NCBI RefSeq assembly: GCF_009915765.1
Contig: NZ_JAABLQ010000001.1
Coordinates: 2,728,001-2,792,000 of the forward strand
Direction: 5' to 3'
Length of the DNA stretch: 64,000 bases
Source of the DNA: Pannonibacter sp. XCT-53
GTDB lineage: Bacteria > Pseudomonadota > Alphaproteobacteria > Rhizobiales > Stappiaceae
The notes beneath the pieces are model-generated. The model was not told where the DNA came from, ran no database searches, and saw only the letters and a list, made by a program, of their open reading frames with translations. Shown here one piece after another: positions 53,212 to 61,777 of this stretch (its first letter is position 1; every line of letters begins with the position of its first letter). A program made the translations under genes and the position numbers.

Positions 53212-53913
53212 ATGAGCATCGACACCAAACTGATCGGGACAGGGCTTTACAGCTTGCCTCAGGCTGCGCGGCTGGTCGGCGCAAACCCTCGCTCTGTTCG
53301 ACGCTGGATGCTCGGATACAACCGGAAAGATCGCGGCGAGACAAGGTTCATTGAGCCCCTCTGGCGGAGCCAGCTGGCTGGCACCGACCTTGAGGAACCG
53401 GTTATCGGCTTTCGTGACCTGCTGGAGTTGCGGCTGGTGAACGCGTTCGCCCGGCACGGTGTCAGCCTGCGCACCATTCGCGCAACGGCCAATGCAGCGC
53501 GTGCGATGTTTGAAACTGACTACCCGTTAACAATGCAGCGCTTTCTGACTGACGGGAAACGCATCTTCAGCGAGATCGTAGAAGCCGAAGGCAACGTTCG
53601 GTTGCTTGAACCAGCTCGGCAGCAATACATCTTCACAGAAATCGTGACCCCGTCCCTCTACGCTGGCGTCGAATATGATGGTTCCGAGGCCAGACGCTGG
53701 TACCCCCTGGGCAAAGACAACACGCTGGTTGTCCTGGATCCTCAGATCCAGTTTGGCACACCGATTGTTCGCAGCGCAGCAGTGCCAACCGACATCCTGT
53801 ACGCCTCCTACATCGCGGAGGGACGCAATTTCTCCAAGGTTGCAAGTGTATTTGATGTCGATCGACGGGAGGTAGAGGCTGCAGTTCGTTTCGAGGAGCA
53901 GCTGGCCGCTTGA
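53212..53913 (+). CDS. DUF433-type antitoxin (VapB-like)
   Basis: 233 residues from ATG 53212; ATG 53152 would add 20 and neither has a clear ribosome-binding site. A MerR-like helix-turn-helix at the N-terminus reads GLYSLPQAARLVGANPRSVR followed by RWMLGY. The C-terminal DUF433 part has VPTDILYASYIAEGRNFSKVASVF and ends EAAVRFEEQLAA. Proteins of this layout are antitoxins paired with PIN-like toxins, as in VapB45. The next gene overlaps it and encodes such a toxin. G+C (about 50% in a counted line) is below the genome level, and the pair lies directly downstream of tRNA-His, so it was probably acquired. Confidence 0.82.
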   Translation: MSIDTKLIGTGLYSLPQAARLVGANPRSVRRWMLGYNRKDRGETRFIEPLWRSQLAGTDLEEPVIGFRDLLELRLVNAFARHGVSLRTIRATANAARAMFETDYPLTMQRFLTDGKRIFSEIVEAEGNVRLLEPARQQYIFTEIVTPSLYAGVEYDGSEARRWYPLGKDNTLVVLDPQIQFGTPIVRSAAVPTDILYASYIAEGRNFSKVASVFDVDRREVEAAVRFEEQLAA

Positions 53914-54314
53914 ACGTCTTCTTCGACAACAATATCTCGCCCTTTATAGCCTGTGCAATTCGCGAGTTGTCGAAGACCGAACCCTCTGTTCGGACCGTTA
54001 TACACCTGCGACATCGTTTTCCCGCCAGCACGCCGGACCTTGAGTGGATCTCAAGCTTGGACGGGAAATGGGTGATCCTCTCGATTGACCGCTTCACAAA
54101 GAACAACGACGCCGAAAGACTGGCCCTGAGGCAGGCCGGTCACACCATTTTCGTCCTGGATCGTCAATGGTCAGGGCAGACGTTCTGGCATCAGGCAGAG
54201 CGTCTGGTCCGTTGGTGGCCCCAGATCCTAGGACAAGCACAAATGGCCGAAGGTGGGTTTCGTGTTCCCTGGCACCATAGCAAAGCGACCAAGTTCCAAA
54301 CCTTGCGACTTTAG
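53910..54314 (+). CDS. PIN-like toxin (VapC45-type)
   Basis: 134 residues from TTG 53910, overlapping the antitoxin stop, with GAGGAG about 10 nt upstream. The N-terminus NVFFDNNISPFIACAIRELS carries the Asp-Asn-Asn pattern of the DUF5615/PIN_8-like fold, and WVILSIDRFTKNNDAERLALRQAGHTIFVLD supplies the second acidic site. VapC-family toxins are ribonucleases that cleave tRNA or rRNA; the target here is unknown. Overlapping genes and order (antitoxin first) are typical of type II modules. Confidence 0.8.
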   Translation: MNVFFDNNISPFIACAIRELSKTEPSVRTVIHLRHRFPASTPDLEWISSLDGKWVILSIDRFTKNNDAERLALRQAGHTIFVLDRQWSGQTFWHQAERLVRWWPQILGQAQMAEGGFRVPWHHSKATKFQTLRL

Positions 54315-54614
54315 GAAAGGCGCGCAAGCGCAAACCAAACCGACCTTGTCGTGCGGCAAAGACAGAATCTGGCTCCCCCCCCGCCTCCCCCGGCTGCGGC
54401 GTGGTGCGGGAGGGCGCGGGGCAGGCCACGGCGGTTGCAGGCGTTGAGCCACACCCGGCGGCCAGCACCGAGACAAGCACCGGGATGAAAACCGGGACCA
54501 GCACCGAGGCAAGTTCCGGCGTGAAAACCGGGACGAGATCGGGGTCAGGGGTCAGGGGCCAGAGGTCAGGGGTCAGAGGTCAGGGGTCAGAGGTCAGGGG
54601 TCAGGGGTCAGGGG
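54315..54614. other. intergenic region made largely of repeats
   Basis: It holds two 36-bp units (54463-54534) and eleven 7-bp units (54541-54617). The minus-strand frame through it starts like a lipoprotein, but I do not accept it as a gene. Confidence 0.6.
54463..54534. repeat. two 36-bp tandem units
   Basis: Both run from CAGCACCGAG to AAAACCGGGAC, with five differences. Confidence 0.9.
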
Positions 54615-54617
54615 TCA
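54541..54617. repeat. eleven 7-bp units ending at a stop codon
   Basis: Units are GGGGTCA or GAGGTCA (one GGGGCCA), with no spacing errors over 77 bp. On the minus strand each reads TGACCYC, and the first TGA is the stop codon of the gene at 54615-54875. Confidence 0.97.
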
Positions 54618-54875
54618 GCTGTCCCAGTCCGGGTCGATGTCCGGGTTGAAGGGCTGGCCGTATTTCTCGAGATGACGACGGCAGTAGTCGGTCCAGACGA
54701 ACTGGGCGCCGTTGTCCTCGTCGGCGAGCTGGCCGGCGCGGCGGGCGACGCCCATGGCAAAGAGTGCCGCGGCGTAGAGATCCTTGTCCATCAGGAAGGT
54801 TGCGCGGTCGATGTCGACCTTCTTCGGGCGACCGTCAGCGGCAAGGACGGACGCTTCGACATAGGTGTGAAACAT
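54615..54875 (-). CDS. small conserved hypothetical protein
   Basis: 86 residues from ATG 54875 with GGAG 6 nt upstream. The sequence MFHTYVEASVLAADGRPKKV, then DIDRATFLMDKDLYAAALFAMGVARRAGQ and FVWTDYCRRHLEKYGQPFNP, is compact and soluble-looking with no membrane helix. I recall no named family. The stop codon is the first unit of a 7-bp tandem array. The coding character (codon third positions, ribosome-binding site) is good. Confidence 0.7.
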   Translation of the reverse strand: MFHTYVEASVLAADGRPKKVDIDRATFLMDKDLYAAALFAMGVARRAGQLADEDNGAQFVWTDYCRRHLEKYGQPFNPDIDPDWDS

Positions 54876-55465
54876 GGCTGGCTCCGGGCTGGTAACGCGC
54901 GCATCCCATGCCTGTCCGCATGGTTTCAAAACCTACCACGAAACCCGATTAACCGCAACGAAAACAGCTTCTTAGAGCCGTTTCGACGCCTCGTTCGATG
55001 GACCGGTCCGCCGCCCCTCCGGCACCGGTCCGGCCCCTCCTTGCAGGTCGGCAGCGCAGGTCGGCAGCGCGGGTCGGCAGCGCGGGTGGGGACGGGGCGG
55101 CGAGCGGCGGGATCCGGGCAGCCCCCGGGTGATTTTCGCCCGGAGGGAAAAACGCCTTCGCACGCAAGGGAGAGGTCAAGCGACCCTGAGGCCGGCAAAC
55201 GGATCTGGCCAAACGGTCATGGCCCGGTATAGTGACAGGAGGGCCGTTCCGGCCGCGCCGCGATCCGTCTGCCCCGGACGCGCGGTCGAGCCGGAGGGGA
55301 CCCGGGCACGGCCCGCCCCGGCACGGATGCGCAAGCATGCGGCTGCGGCCTGCGGACCGGATCCGGCCTGAACCAACCTGTCGCAGTCCGGCCAGTCCGA
55401 TCCGGCACGGTCCCGCCCGACGGCGGAGCCGCTGCCCGAGCGGACCGCGGCCATTCGGGGTCATC
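54876..55465. other. intergenic region before the TSUP exporter gene
   Basis: About 590 bp with no convincing gene. It contains three 13-bp units at 55045-55083 and many Pro/Arg-coding open frames that look like G+C artefacts. Confidence 0.5.
55045..55083. repeat. three 13-bp units
   Basis: AGGTCGGCAGCGC twice, then GGGTCGGCAGCGC, with a partial fourth. Confidence 0.85.
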
Positions 55466-56293
55466 ATGGACGATCTTTCCCTTGCCACCGTGGCGATCCT
55501 CGCCGGATCGCTGCTTGCCACCGGCTTCATCACCGGCATCATCGCCGGGCTTCTGGGGGTGGGCGGCGGCATCGTCATCGTGCCGGTGTTCTATTACGTG
55601 CTGCCGCTGATCGGCGTCAGCGACAGCGTGGCCATGCATCTGGCGGTGGGAACATCGCTTGCCACGATCATCGTCACCGGCGCCTCCTCGGCGCGGGCCC
55701 ACCAGAAGCGGGGCAGCGTCGACACCGCGCTGCTGAAACGCTGGTGGCTGCCGATCACGGTCGGGGTCATCGCCGGCGGCGTCACGGCCGGCAATGTGTC
55801 GGGCGGCATGCTGACGCTGATCTTCGGCACCGTGGCGCTGATCGTCGCGCTCAACATGGTGCTGCGCAAGGAGGGATCGGGCCTCGCCGACAGCCTGCCG
55901 GGCGCCCCCTTGCGCGAGCTGCTGGGCTTCATCATCGGCGGCATCTCGGTGATGATGGGCATCGGCGGCGGCACGCTCGGCGTGCCGATCCTGACCCTGT
56001 TCTCCTATCCGATCCGGCAGGCCGTCGGCACCGCCTCGGCCATCGGCCTGATCATCGCCGTCCCGGGGACGCTGCTGGCGATGTTCTACGGCTGGGGCAA
56101 CCCGGACCTGCCGCCGCTCTCGCTGGGCTACGTCAACCTGGTCGCCTTCCTGCTGATCGTGCCGACCTCGGTCTATTCCGCCCCCATTGGCGCCAAGCTC
56201 GCCCACACGCTGCCGCCGGCCAAGCTGCGGCTGGTGTTCGCCGCCTTCCTGTTCTTCACCGGCGCACGCATGATCTGGGACGTGCTGACCTGA
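55466..56293 (+). CDS. TauE/SafE (TSUP) family exporter
   Basis: 275 residues from ATG 55466. Eight or so membrane helices form two halves, each with the family's glycine-rich motif: GIIAGLLGVGGGIVIVPVF near residue 25 and GGISVMMGIGGGTLGVPIL near 160. TSUP proteins export sulfite, sulfoacetate or related organic anions, or import some; the substrate is unknown. The stop overlaps the azlC start by one base (TGATG), so the three transport genes are one operon. Confidence 0.92.
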   Translation: MDDLSLATVAILAGSLLATGFITGIIAGLLGVGGGIVIVPVFYYVLPLIGVSDSVAMHLAVGTSLATIIVTGASSARAHQKRGSVDTALLKRWWLPITVGVIAGGVTAGNVSGGMLTLIFGTVALIVALNMVLRKEGSGLADSLPGAPLRELLGFIIGGISVMMGIGGGTLGVPILTLFSYPIRQAVGTASAIGLIIAVPGTLLAMFYGWGNPDLPPLSLGYVNLVAFLLIVPTSVYSAPIGAKLAHTLPPAKLRLVFAAFLFFTGARMIWDVLT

Positions 56294-57018
56294 TGGACCA
56301 CCGCGCACCGATGACAGCGCCCGGCCTATGGCTGGGCGCGCGGATGACCCTGCCACTGGTGCCGGGGATCATCACCTTTGCGGCCGTGTTCGGCACCGTC
56401 TGCGCGCAGAAGGGCCTGACGCTGGCCGAGACGATGCTGATCAATTCCTTCGTCTTTGCCGGGGCCTCGCAGTTCGTCGCCATGGAGCTGTACCGCGATC
56501 CCGTAACACCCACCGTGCTGATCGCCATGACGGGCATCGCCGCGGCGGTGAACCTGCGCATGCTGCTGCTGGGGGCGTCGTTGCGGCCCTGGCTCGGCCC
56601 CTCCCCGGCCTGGCAGGTCTATCCGAGCCTCTATTTCCTCACCGACATGAACTGGCTGCTGGCGCTGCGCTACCACGCCGAGGGCGGACGGGACTGGGGG
56701 GTCTATTTCGGCAGCGGCATCCTGCTGTGGCTGCTGTGGACGGTCTCGGTGGTGCCGGGCTACTACCTCGGGCAGCTCTTTGCCGAACCGCAGAAATGGG
56801 GCTTGGACCTGGTGATGCCTGCCCTGTTCATCACCATGCTGATCCCGATCTGGAAGGGCCGGCGGCAGACGCTGAGCTGGCTGGTCGCCGCCGTTGTCGC
56901 GGTGGCGAGCTGGCAGCTCATCGGCGGCTACTGGTTCGTGCTGACCGGTGCCATCGCCGGCGCGGTCGCAGGTGCCTTCATCGACGATCCGGAGCCGAAG
57001 GAGCAGGCCCGTGGCTGA
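56293..57018 (+). CDS. azlC: AzlC-family branched-chain amino acid exporter, large subunit
   Basis: 241 residues. It shows the AzlC pattern: LVPGIITFAAVFGTVCAQKGLTLAETM, FVFAGASQFVAMEL, AAVNLRMLLLGASLRPWL and LTDMNWLLALRY, with seven to eight helices. AzlCD exports branched-chain amino acids or analogues across the inner membrane. The start overlaps the TSUP gene, and azlD overlaps the end. Confidence 0.93.
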   Translation: MDHRAPMTAPGLWLGARMTLPLVPGIITFAAVFGTVCAQKGLTLAETMLINSFVFAGASQFVAMELYRDPVTPTVLIAMTGIAAAVNLRMLLLGASLRPWLGPSPAWQVYPSLYFLTDMNWLLALRYHAEGGRDWGVYFGSGILLWLLWTVSVVPGYYLGQLFAEPQKWGLDLVMPALFITMLIPIWKGRRQTLSWLVAAVVAVASWQLIGGYWFVLTGAIAGAVAGAFIDDPEPKEQARG

Positions 57019-57331
57019 GAGCGCCTGGAGCATCGACGGCCTGTTCTTCCTGACCGTGCTGGCCATGACGGCGGCGACCTATTCCATGCGGGCGGGCGGC
57101 TACTGGATCATGGGCCGGGTGCCGCTGACCCCGCGCGTGCGGCGCGGGCTGGAATCCCTGCCCGGTGCCATCATCGTCTCTACCATCCTGCCGATCGCGC
57201 TGAAGGGCGGCCTGCCGGCGGCCCTCTGCCTCGCGGTCGCAGCCGCCGCCATGGCTGTCCTGCGCAAGGACATCATCGCCGTGTTCCTGGGCGTGGCCGC
57301 AGCAGCCGCCGCCCGCGCGGCCGGGCTTTAG
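57011..57331 (+). CDS. azlD: AzlD-family small subunit
   Basis: 106 residues from GTG 57011, overlapping azlC by 8 bp. Three to four helices, with FFLTVLAMTAATYSMRAGGYW and RRGLESLPGAIIVSTILP, fit AzlD, the small partner of AzlC. The overlap points to translational coupling. Confidence 0.92.
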   Translation: MAESAWSIDGLFFLTVLAMTAATYSMRAGGYWIMGRVPLTPRVRRGLESLPGAIIVSTILPIALKGGLPAALCLAVAAAAMAVLRKDIIAVFLGVAAAAAARAAGL

Positions 57332-57335
57332 GACC

Positions 57336-58928
57336 TCAAGCCGACGGCGCGGGCCGGGATGCCACAAGACCCAGCGCAGCCCGGGCCAACGCCAGCGTTG
57401 CCGCCGGATCGCCGCCGGCCGGCAGGCGCTGCCAGTCCAGCGGCCCGATGTCGTAGGTCAGCTGGCGGGCCACAACGGCGGCGGTGGCATCCGAGGCATC
57501 ACCGCTGCGGGCCTCGACGCGGGCGGCAAGGACCGCCGCGTCGGCCTCCAGCCAGAGCCCCGTGACCGGCAGCTCCAGCGCGGCAGCCAGCGCCCCGACC
57601 GCCGCCCGCTCGGCCGGGCGGGCAAAGACGCCGTCGAGGATGACCGAATGACCGGCGGCAAGCGCCGCCCGGGCCCGTGCGTACAGCGCGGCATAGACCG
57701 CATCGCTCATCGCCTGCGTGTAGCTGGCTGCCGGGGCCGGATCGGTCTCGGCCAGACCAAGCTGGCGCTTGCGCTCCACATCGGAGCGCAGCACCCGGGC
57801 CCCCGGCAGCGGAGCGAGGTCCGGCGCAAGGGCCCGGGCCAGCGTCGACTTGCCCGACCCGGACAGGCCGCCAACCGCCACCAGACCTGGCGTGGCCGGC
57901 TCGAGCGCCTGGAGTGCAAGGGCAAAATAGGCGCGGGCCGCCCGGCGCTGCCCTTCGGCCGCCGTCGCGCAGCGCTGCGTGGCAATGCTGGCGGCGGCGA
58001 TCTTGGCCCGGATCGCCGCGCGCAGGGACAGGTAGAAGGGCAGCGCCGCAAGCCCCTCTTCCCCGTCCTCCAGCGGCGTGAGATCGAGATACCGGTTGAG
58101 CAGATGGCATGCGCCGGCCGGCTGGCCGCGCTCGACCAGATCCATGACGGCAAAGGCGAGGTCATAGAGCACGTCGCCGGTGGCGATGGCCTCGTCGAAC
58201 TCGACCGCGTCGAACAGCACGGGCACACCGCCGACCAGCGCCACGTTGGCCAGATGCGCATCGCCATGGGCGAGGCGCACGAGCCCGCGCCGGCCACGGG
58301 ACCGCACCAGGTCAGACAGACGCCGGTGAGCCGCACGGGAGGCCACCGTCAGGGCGGTGACCGCGCTTTCGGCAAACAGGTCCGGACAGGCAAGGAAGGC
58401 GGCGTGGTTCTGCTCGACATAGGCGGCGAGGTCGTCGAGCCAGGGCCCTGCCTCGCGCAAGGGAGCGGAGGCATGGGCCGCCGACAGCGCCGCCGCCAGT
58501 CCGGAGAGCACGGCCTCCGGCAGGGGACCGGCCTGGGCCAGCCGGTCAAGCGTCAGGGTCTCGTCGAAGCGCCGCATGTGGACGAGGGGCTCGACAAGCT
58601 CGCCGGGGCCGCCGAGGGCCAGGGTGCCGTCCGGCCGCCGGAAAATCCCGGTCTCGCCAAGATAGAGACCGGGCGCGAACAGCCGGTTGCGGGCAAGCTC
58701 GGCCGACACGGCGGCGCGCCGCCGGTCCGGCGTGGAATAGTCGAGAAAGGGAAAGCGCACGGCGCGCTTCATCTTGTAGGCGTCCGGGCCGAGCAGGACG
58801 ACGACATTGGCGTGGGTGTCGATGCGCCGCGCCCCCGGCGTGGCGGCCACGAGGGCGTCAAGGAAAGCGGACGCCTCCGCCTGGGCGTGAGCGCCTGCTG
58901 CTGCGCCTGTGCCGAAACCCGACTGCAT
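57336..58928 (-). CDS. APH-like kinase fused to a zeta/AAA-type ATPase
   Basis: 530 residues from ATG 58928. The N-terminal part (about 20-330) is an aminoglycoside phosphotransferase-like fold, with RIDTHANVVVLLGPDAYKMKRAVRFPFLDY (lysine for ATP) and the catalytic loop LVRLAHGDAHLANVALVGG, then VLFDAVEFDEAIATGDVLYDLAFAVMD. The C-terminal part (about 350-530) is a P-loop kinase with VAVGGLSGSGKSTLARALAP and a switch VILDGVFARPAERAAVG. This fusion is a common conserved protein (COG2187 plus COG0645) of unknown substrate, not a proven resistance enzyme. It converges on azlD with only 4 bp between them. Confidence 0.9.
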   Translation of the reverse strand: MQSGFGTGAAAGAHAQAEASAFLDALVAATPGARRIDTHANVVVLLGPDAYKMKRAVRFPFLDYSTPDRRRAAVSAELARNRLFAPGLYLGETGIFRRPDGTLALGGPGELVEPLVHMRRFDETLTLDRLAQAGPLPEAVLSGLAAALSAAHASAPLREAGPWLDDLAAYVEQNHAAFLACPDLFAESAVTALTVASRAAHRRLSDLVRSRGRRGLVRLAHGDAHLANVALVGGVPVLFDAVEFDEAIATGDVLYDLAFAVMDLVERGQPAGACHLLNRYLDLTPLEDGEEGLAALPFYLSLRAAIRAKIAAASIATQRCATAAEGQRRAARAYFALALQALEPATPGLVAVGGLSGSGKSTLARALAPDLAPLPGARVLRSDVERKRQLGLAETDPAPAASYTQAMSDAVYAALYARARAALAAGHSVILDGVFARPAERAAVGALAAALELPVTGLWLEADAAVLAARVEARSGDASDATAAVVARQLTYDIGPLDWQRLPAGGDPAATLALARAALGLVASRPAPSA

Positions 58929-59162
58929 GCTGGCTGATCCTCCCCATCCTCAAGGCCCCGCCGACGCGCGCCGTCACCTTTGGCCCTCGACCGAGACCTC
59001 CTGCCCCGTCCGTCCGGAGCAGGCGCCTGCCCCCCGCGTCCACAGTGGGGCCAAGCGGGCGGCGGCGAATTGACCTTCCTCAATGAACGCCGACAGACTT
59101 GTGACAGTGTGGTGCCAGACACGACTGCCGGCAAAGGGCCGGCGGCATGGAGGGACACGCCG

Positions 59163-59585
59163 ATGACCACTGGATCCACCCCCGACGCCACGTCCGGAAC
59201 CAACCCGGGCGCAACGCTCGGCCTGAAGAAGATCCGCCTCAACCTCGCCCGCACGAAGGAGCACCCCAACGGCTCGGCGCAGCACGGCTACGAGTTCGTC
59301 GCGCCGCTGGACGCGACCGCGCATATCGACGCGGCAGCCTGGAAGAAGGCCCGCGACCATTGCCGCGTGCGCCGCTTCTGGGGCAGCGAGGACGACGAGA
59401 TCGGCCATCTGATGCACCGGCCGGGCGGCTCTTGGGCCTTCCGCTATGACATCGAGGGCGACGATGACGACGAGGCCGGTTACCGCTTCGGGGCGCACGC
59501 CTTCGAGCCGGGCGAGTATGTCTCGATCCGCGACGAGGACGGCGACCTGCACACATTCCAGGTGGTCACGGTGCAGCCCGTCTGA
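59163..59585 (+). CDS. conserved hypothetical protein
   Basis: 140 residues from ATG 59163, with GGAGGGA 8 nt upstream; the longer open frame is rejected. After a Thr/Gly/Pro tail the sequence LKKIRLNLARTKEHPNGSAQ, HGYEFVAPLDATAHIDAAAW, RVRRFWGSEDDEIGHLMHRPGG and FRYDIEGDDDDEAGYRFGAHAFEPGEYVSIRDEDG is well ordered and acidic. It resembles a small alphaproteobacterial family with no assigned role. It stands alone, divergent from the APH/ATPase gene. Confidence 0.75.
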   Translation: MTTGSTPDATSGTNPGATLGLKKIRLNLARTKEHPNGSAQHGYEFVAPLDATAHIDAAAWKKARDHCRVRRFWGSEDDEIGHLMHRPGGSWAFRYDIEGDDDDEAGYRFGAHAFEPGEYVSIRDEDGDLHTFQVVTVQPV

Positions 59586-59765
59586 GCGGTGAAGTCACGC
59601 CGGCAAGGAAAATTCCGTAGCGTCATATTTGAGTTGTTCTTTTAACGCGGCAGCGCGGCTGTCTGCTGCGCGCCCGTGCGTGTTGAAACAACTCGACCAC
59701 ACTCACATCATCCGGCCAAGCAAGGCGCAGAGCCGGGATGACGATCGAGGCGACCTTCAGCACAC

Positions 59766-59796
59766 CGGCGCGCGGCTTTCTGCTGCGCGCCGTTTT
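59766..59796 (+). terminator. intrinsic terminator
   Basis: CGGCGCGC and GCGCGCCG enclose an 11-nt loop and are followed by TTTT. It lies 180 bp after the hypothetical gene's stop. Confidence 0.75.
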
Positions 59797-59854
59797 CATT
59801 CCAAAACGGCGCTCTGGCTACCCTTATCAAGGGGAAAAACCCGTCATATCGCCC

Positions 59855-59890
59855 TTTCGCATTCCACACTGGAATAACCCCATTGCGAAA
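59855..59890. promoter_or_regulatory. nested dyad upstream of the ThDP enzyme gene
   Basis: ATTCCA-CAC-TGGAAT (59861-59875) lies inside a wider TTTCGCA / TGCGAAA pair (59855-59861 and 59884-59890), about 110 bp before the start codon. It could be a repressor site; no regulator gene is adjacent. Confidence 0.4.
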
Positions 59891-59997
59891 AGCCGTGCAT
59901 GTGCGCCCCGGCTTGAATGTCGCGGCGGCCCGATCTGCGCTATAGCACAGGGAGATTCCCTTGCGGGGTGCCCCCGCAATGATGGCGGGTGACGGAC

Positions 59998-61668
59998 ATG
60001 GCGCAGAAGACAGGCGGGCAGCTCCTCGTTGAGGCCCTTGAAATCCACGGCGCGGAGCGCGTGTTCTGCGTGCCGGGCGAAAGCTATCTCGCCGTTCTCG
60101 ACGCCCTGCATGACGCGCGCATTCCCATCACGATCTGCCGTCAGGAAGGCGGCGCGGCGATGATGGCGGAAGCGCATGGCAAGCTGACCGGCCGTCCCGG
60201 CATCTGCATGGTGACGCGGGGCCCGGGCGCCACCAACGCCTCCGCCGGCGTGCATGTGGCGGCACAGGACTCGACGCCGATGATCCTGTTCATCGGCCAG
60301 ATCGAGCGCGGCATGCGCGAGCGCGAGGCCTTCCAGGAAGTCGACTACCGGCAGATGTTCGGCGGCATTGCCAAGTGGGTGGCCGAGATCGACCACGCCG
60401 AGCGCGTGCCGGAGTTCATCTCCCGCGCCTATTATGTCGCCACCTCCGGCCGGCCGGGTCCGGTGGTGCTGGCGCTGCCGGAAGACATGCTGGTGGACCT
60501 TGCCGAGGTGAGCCAGCCGCAGCCCTGGCGGCAGGTGGAGACCCACCCGGGCCTGACCCAGATGGCCGACCTGCAGAAGCGCCTGTGGGCAGCCGAACGC
60601 CCGATCGCCATTCTGGGCGGCAGCCGCTGGACCGAGGAGGCGGTGGCCGCCTTCACCCGCTTTGCCGAGCGCTTCGACCTGCCGGTCGCCTGTTCCTTCC
60701 GCCGGCAGATGCTGTTCGACAACCTGCATCCGAACTACGCCGGCGATGTCGGCATCGGCGCCAATCCGAAGCTGCTGGCACGCATCAAGGCCAGCGACCT
60801 GATCCTGCTCGTCGGTGGCCGCCTGTCCGAGATGCCGAGCCAGTCCTATTCGCTGCTGTCGATCCCCGAGCCGGCGCAGCAGCTGGTGCATGTGCATCCG
60901 GACCCAGAGGAACTTGGCCGCGTTTATCGCGCCAGCCTGCCGATCAATGCCGCGCCGACCGGCTTCTGCAAGGCCGTCGAGGGGCTGCAGCCGCCGACCG
61001 CACCGAAGAACGCCGGACAGGCTGCCGCGGCCCATGCCGACTATCTGGCCTGGTCCGGCGCACGGCCGCAGACGCCGGGCGCGCTGCAGATGGCCGGCGT
61101 GATGGAGCACATCGAGGCCGAGATGGCCGCGGACACGATCTTCACCAATGGTGCCGGCAACTATGCCACCTGGCTGCACCGGTTCCACCGTTTCCGCCGC
61201 TTCGCCACGCAGGCCGCACCCACGTCCGGCTCGATGGGCTATGGCCTGCCCGGCGCCATTGCCGCCAAGCTCGCCTTCCCGGAGCGCGACGTCATCTGCT
61301 TTGCCGGCGACGGCTGCTTCCAGATGACCCTGCAGGAGCTGGGCACGGCCGTGCAGGACAATGCGGCCGTGATCGTGCTGGTCATCGACAACGGCATGTA
61401 TGGCACCATCCGCATGCACCAGGAGCGGCATTATCCCGGCCGCCCCTCCGGCACGAAGCTGGTCAATCCGGATTTCGCCGCCCTTGCCCGGTCCTATGGC
61501 GCCCATGGCGAGACGGTGCGGGAGACGGCGGAGTTCGGGCCCGCCCTCGCCCGGGCCAAGGCCAGCGGCAAGCCGGCGGTGCTGCATCTGCTCCTCGACC
61601 CCGAAGCGCTGACGCCGGCGGCCTCGCTGTCTGAGATCCGGGCGGCAGCGGAGGCCGCCAAGGCCTGA
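59998..61668 (+). CDS. ThDP-dependent enzyme, acetolactate synthase-like large subunit
   Basis: 556 residues from ATG 59998; GTG 59989 is an alternative. All three ThDP enzyme domains are present: the PYR domain with Glu50 in ICRQEGGAAMMAEAHGKLTG, the central Rossmann-like domain (about 190-330), and the PP domain with CFAGDGCFQMTLQELGTAVQ and DNGMYGTIRMHQE, the Mg-ThDP motif. The type (HGAERVFCVPGESYLAVLDAL) matches COG0028 proteins often annotated as acetolactate synthase or thiamine pyrophosphate-binding protein. No small regulatory subunit is near, so it may be a related decarboxylase or carboligase. A probable operator lies upstream. Confidence 0.92.
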   Translation: MAQKTGGQLLVEALEIHGAERVFCVPGESYLAVLDALHDARIPITICRQEGGAAMMAEAHGKLTGRPGICMVTRGPGATNASAGVHVAAQDSTPMILFIGQIERGMREREAFQEVDYRQMFGGIAKWVAEIDHAERVPEFISRAYYVATSGRPGPVVLALPEDMLVDLAEVSQPQPWRQVETHPGLTQMADLQKRLWAAERPIAILGGSRWTEEAVAAFTRFAERFDLPVACSFRRQMLFDNLHPNYAGDVGIGANPKLLARIKASDLILLVGGRLSEMPSQSYSLLSIPEPAQQLVHVHPDPEELGRVYRASLPINAAPTGFCKAVEGLQPPTAPKNAGQAAAAHADYLAWSGARPQTPGALQMAGVMEHIEAEMAADTIFTNGAGNYATWLHRFHRFRRFATQAAPTSGSMGYGLPGAIAAKLAFPERDVICFAGDGCFQMTLQELGTAVQDNAAVIVLVIDNGMYGTIRMHQERHYPGRPSGTKLVNPDFAALARSYGAHGETVRETAEFGPALARAKASGKPAVLHLLLDPEALTPAASLSEIRAAAEAAKA

Positions 61669-61691
61669 AGGGAAGACGTTTTCCTGCGGTG

Positions 61692-61733
61692 TTGATGCAC
61701 GTCAAAGTCCGGAACCGCCCTTGCACCTATTGT
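61692..61733 (+). promoter_or_regulatory. class II Fnr/FixK-type promoter of the uspA gene
   Basis: TTGATGCACGTCAA (61692-61705) matches the Fnr/FixK consensus TTGAT-N4-ATCAA with one mismatch. A -10 box TATTGT lies at 61728-61733, which would place the start near 61740 and the box centre at -41.5, exactly the class II activation position. Confidence 0.75.
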
Positions 61734-61777
61734 CGGATGTGACAGGCCCGACGGGGGGCCATCGGACGGAGGACACC

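Larger units (their letters stand above)
59586..59997. other. intergenic region before the ThDP enzyme gene
   Basis: No gene is supported. It holds a terminator (59766-59796), a diverged direct copy of that terminator's sequence at about 59647-59671 (GCGCGGCTGTCTGCTGCGCG), and a nested dyad at 59855-59890. Confidence 0.5.

Noticed and set aside
54094..54504. Minus-strand frame that starts like a lipoprotein (VSVLAAGC lipobox)
   Set aside because: The hydrophobic start is made by the 36-bp repeats, and the rest is antisense to the PIN-like toxin gene with no family features.
54541..54617. Regular repeats considered as a CRISPR array
   Set aside because: The 7-bp units are contiguous with no spacers, and no cas genes are near. 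None of the other arrays has spacers either.
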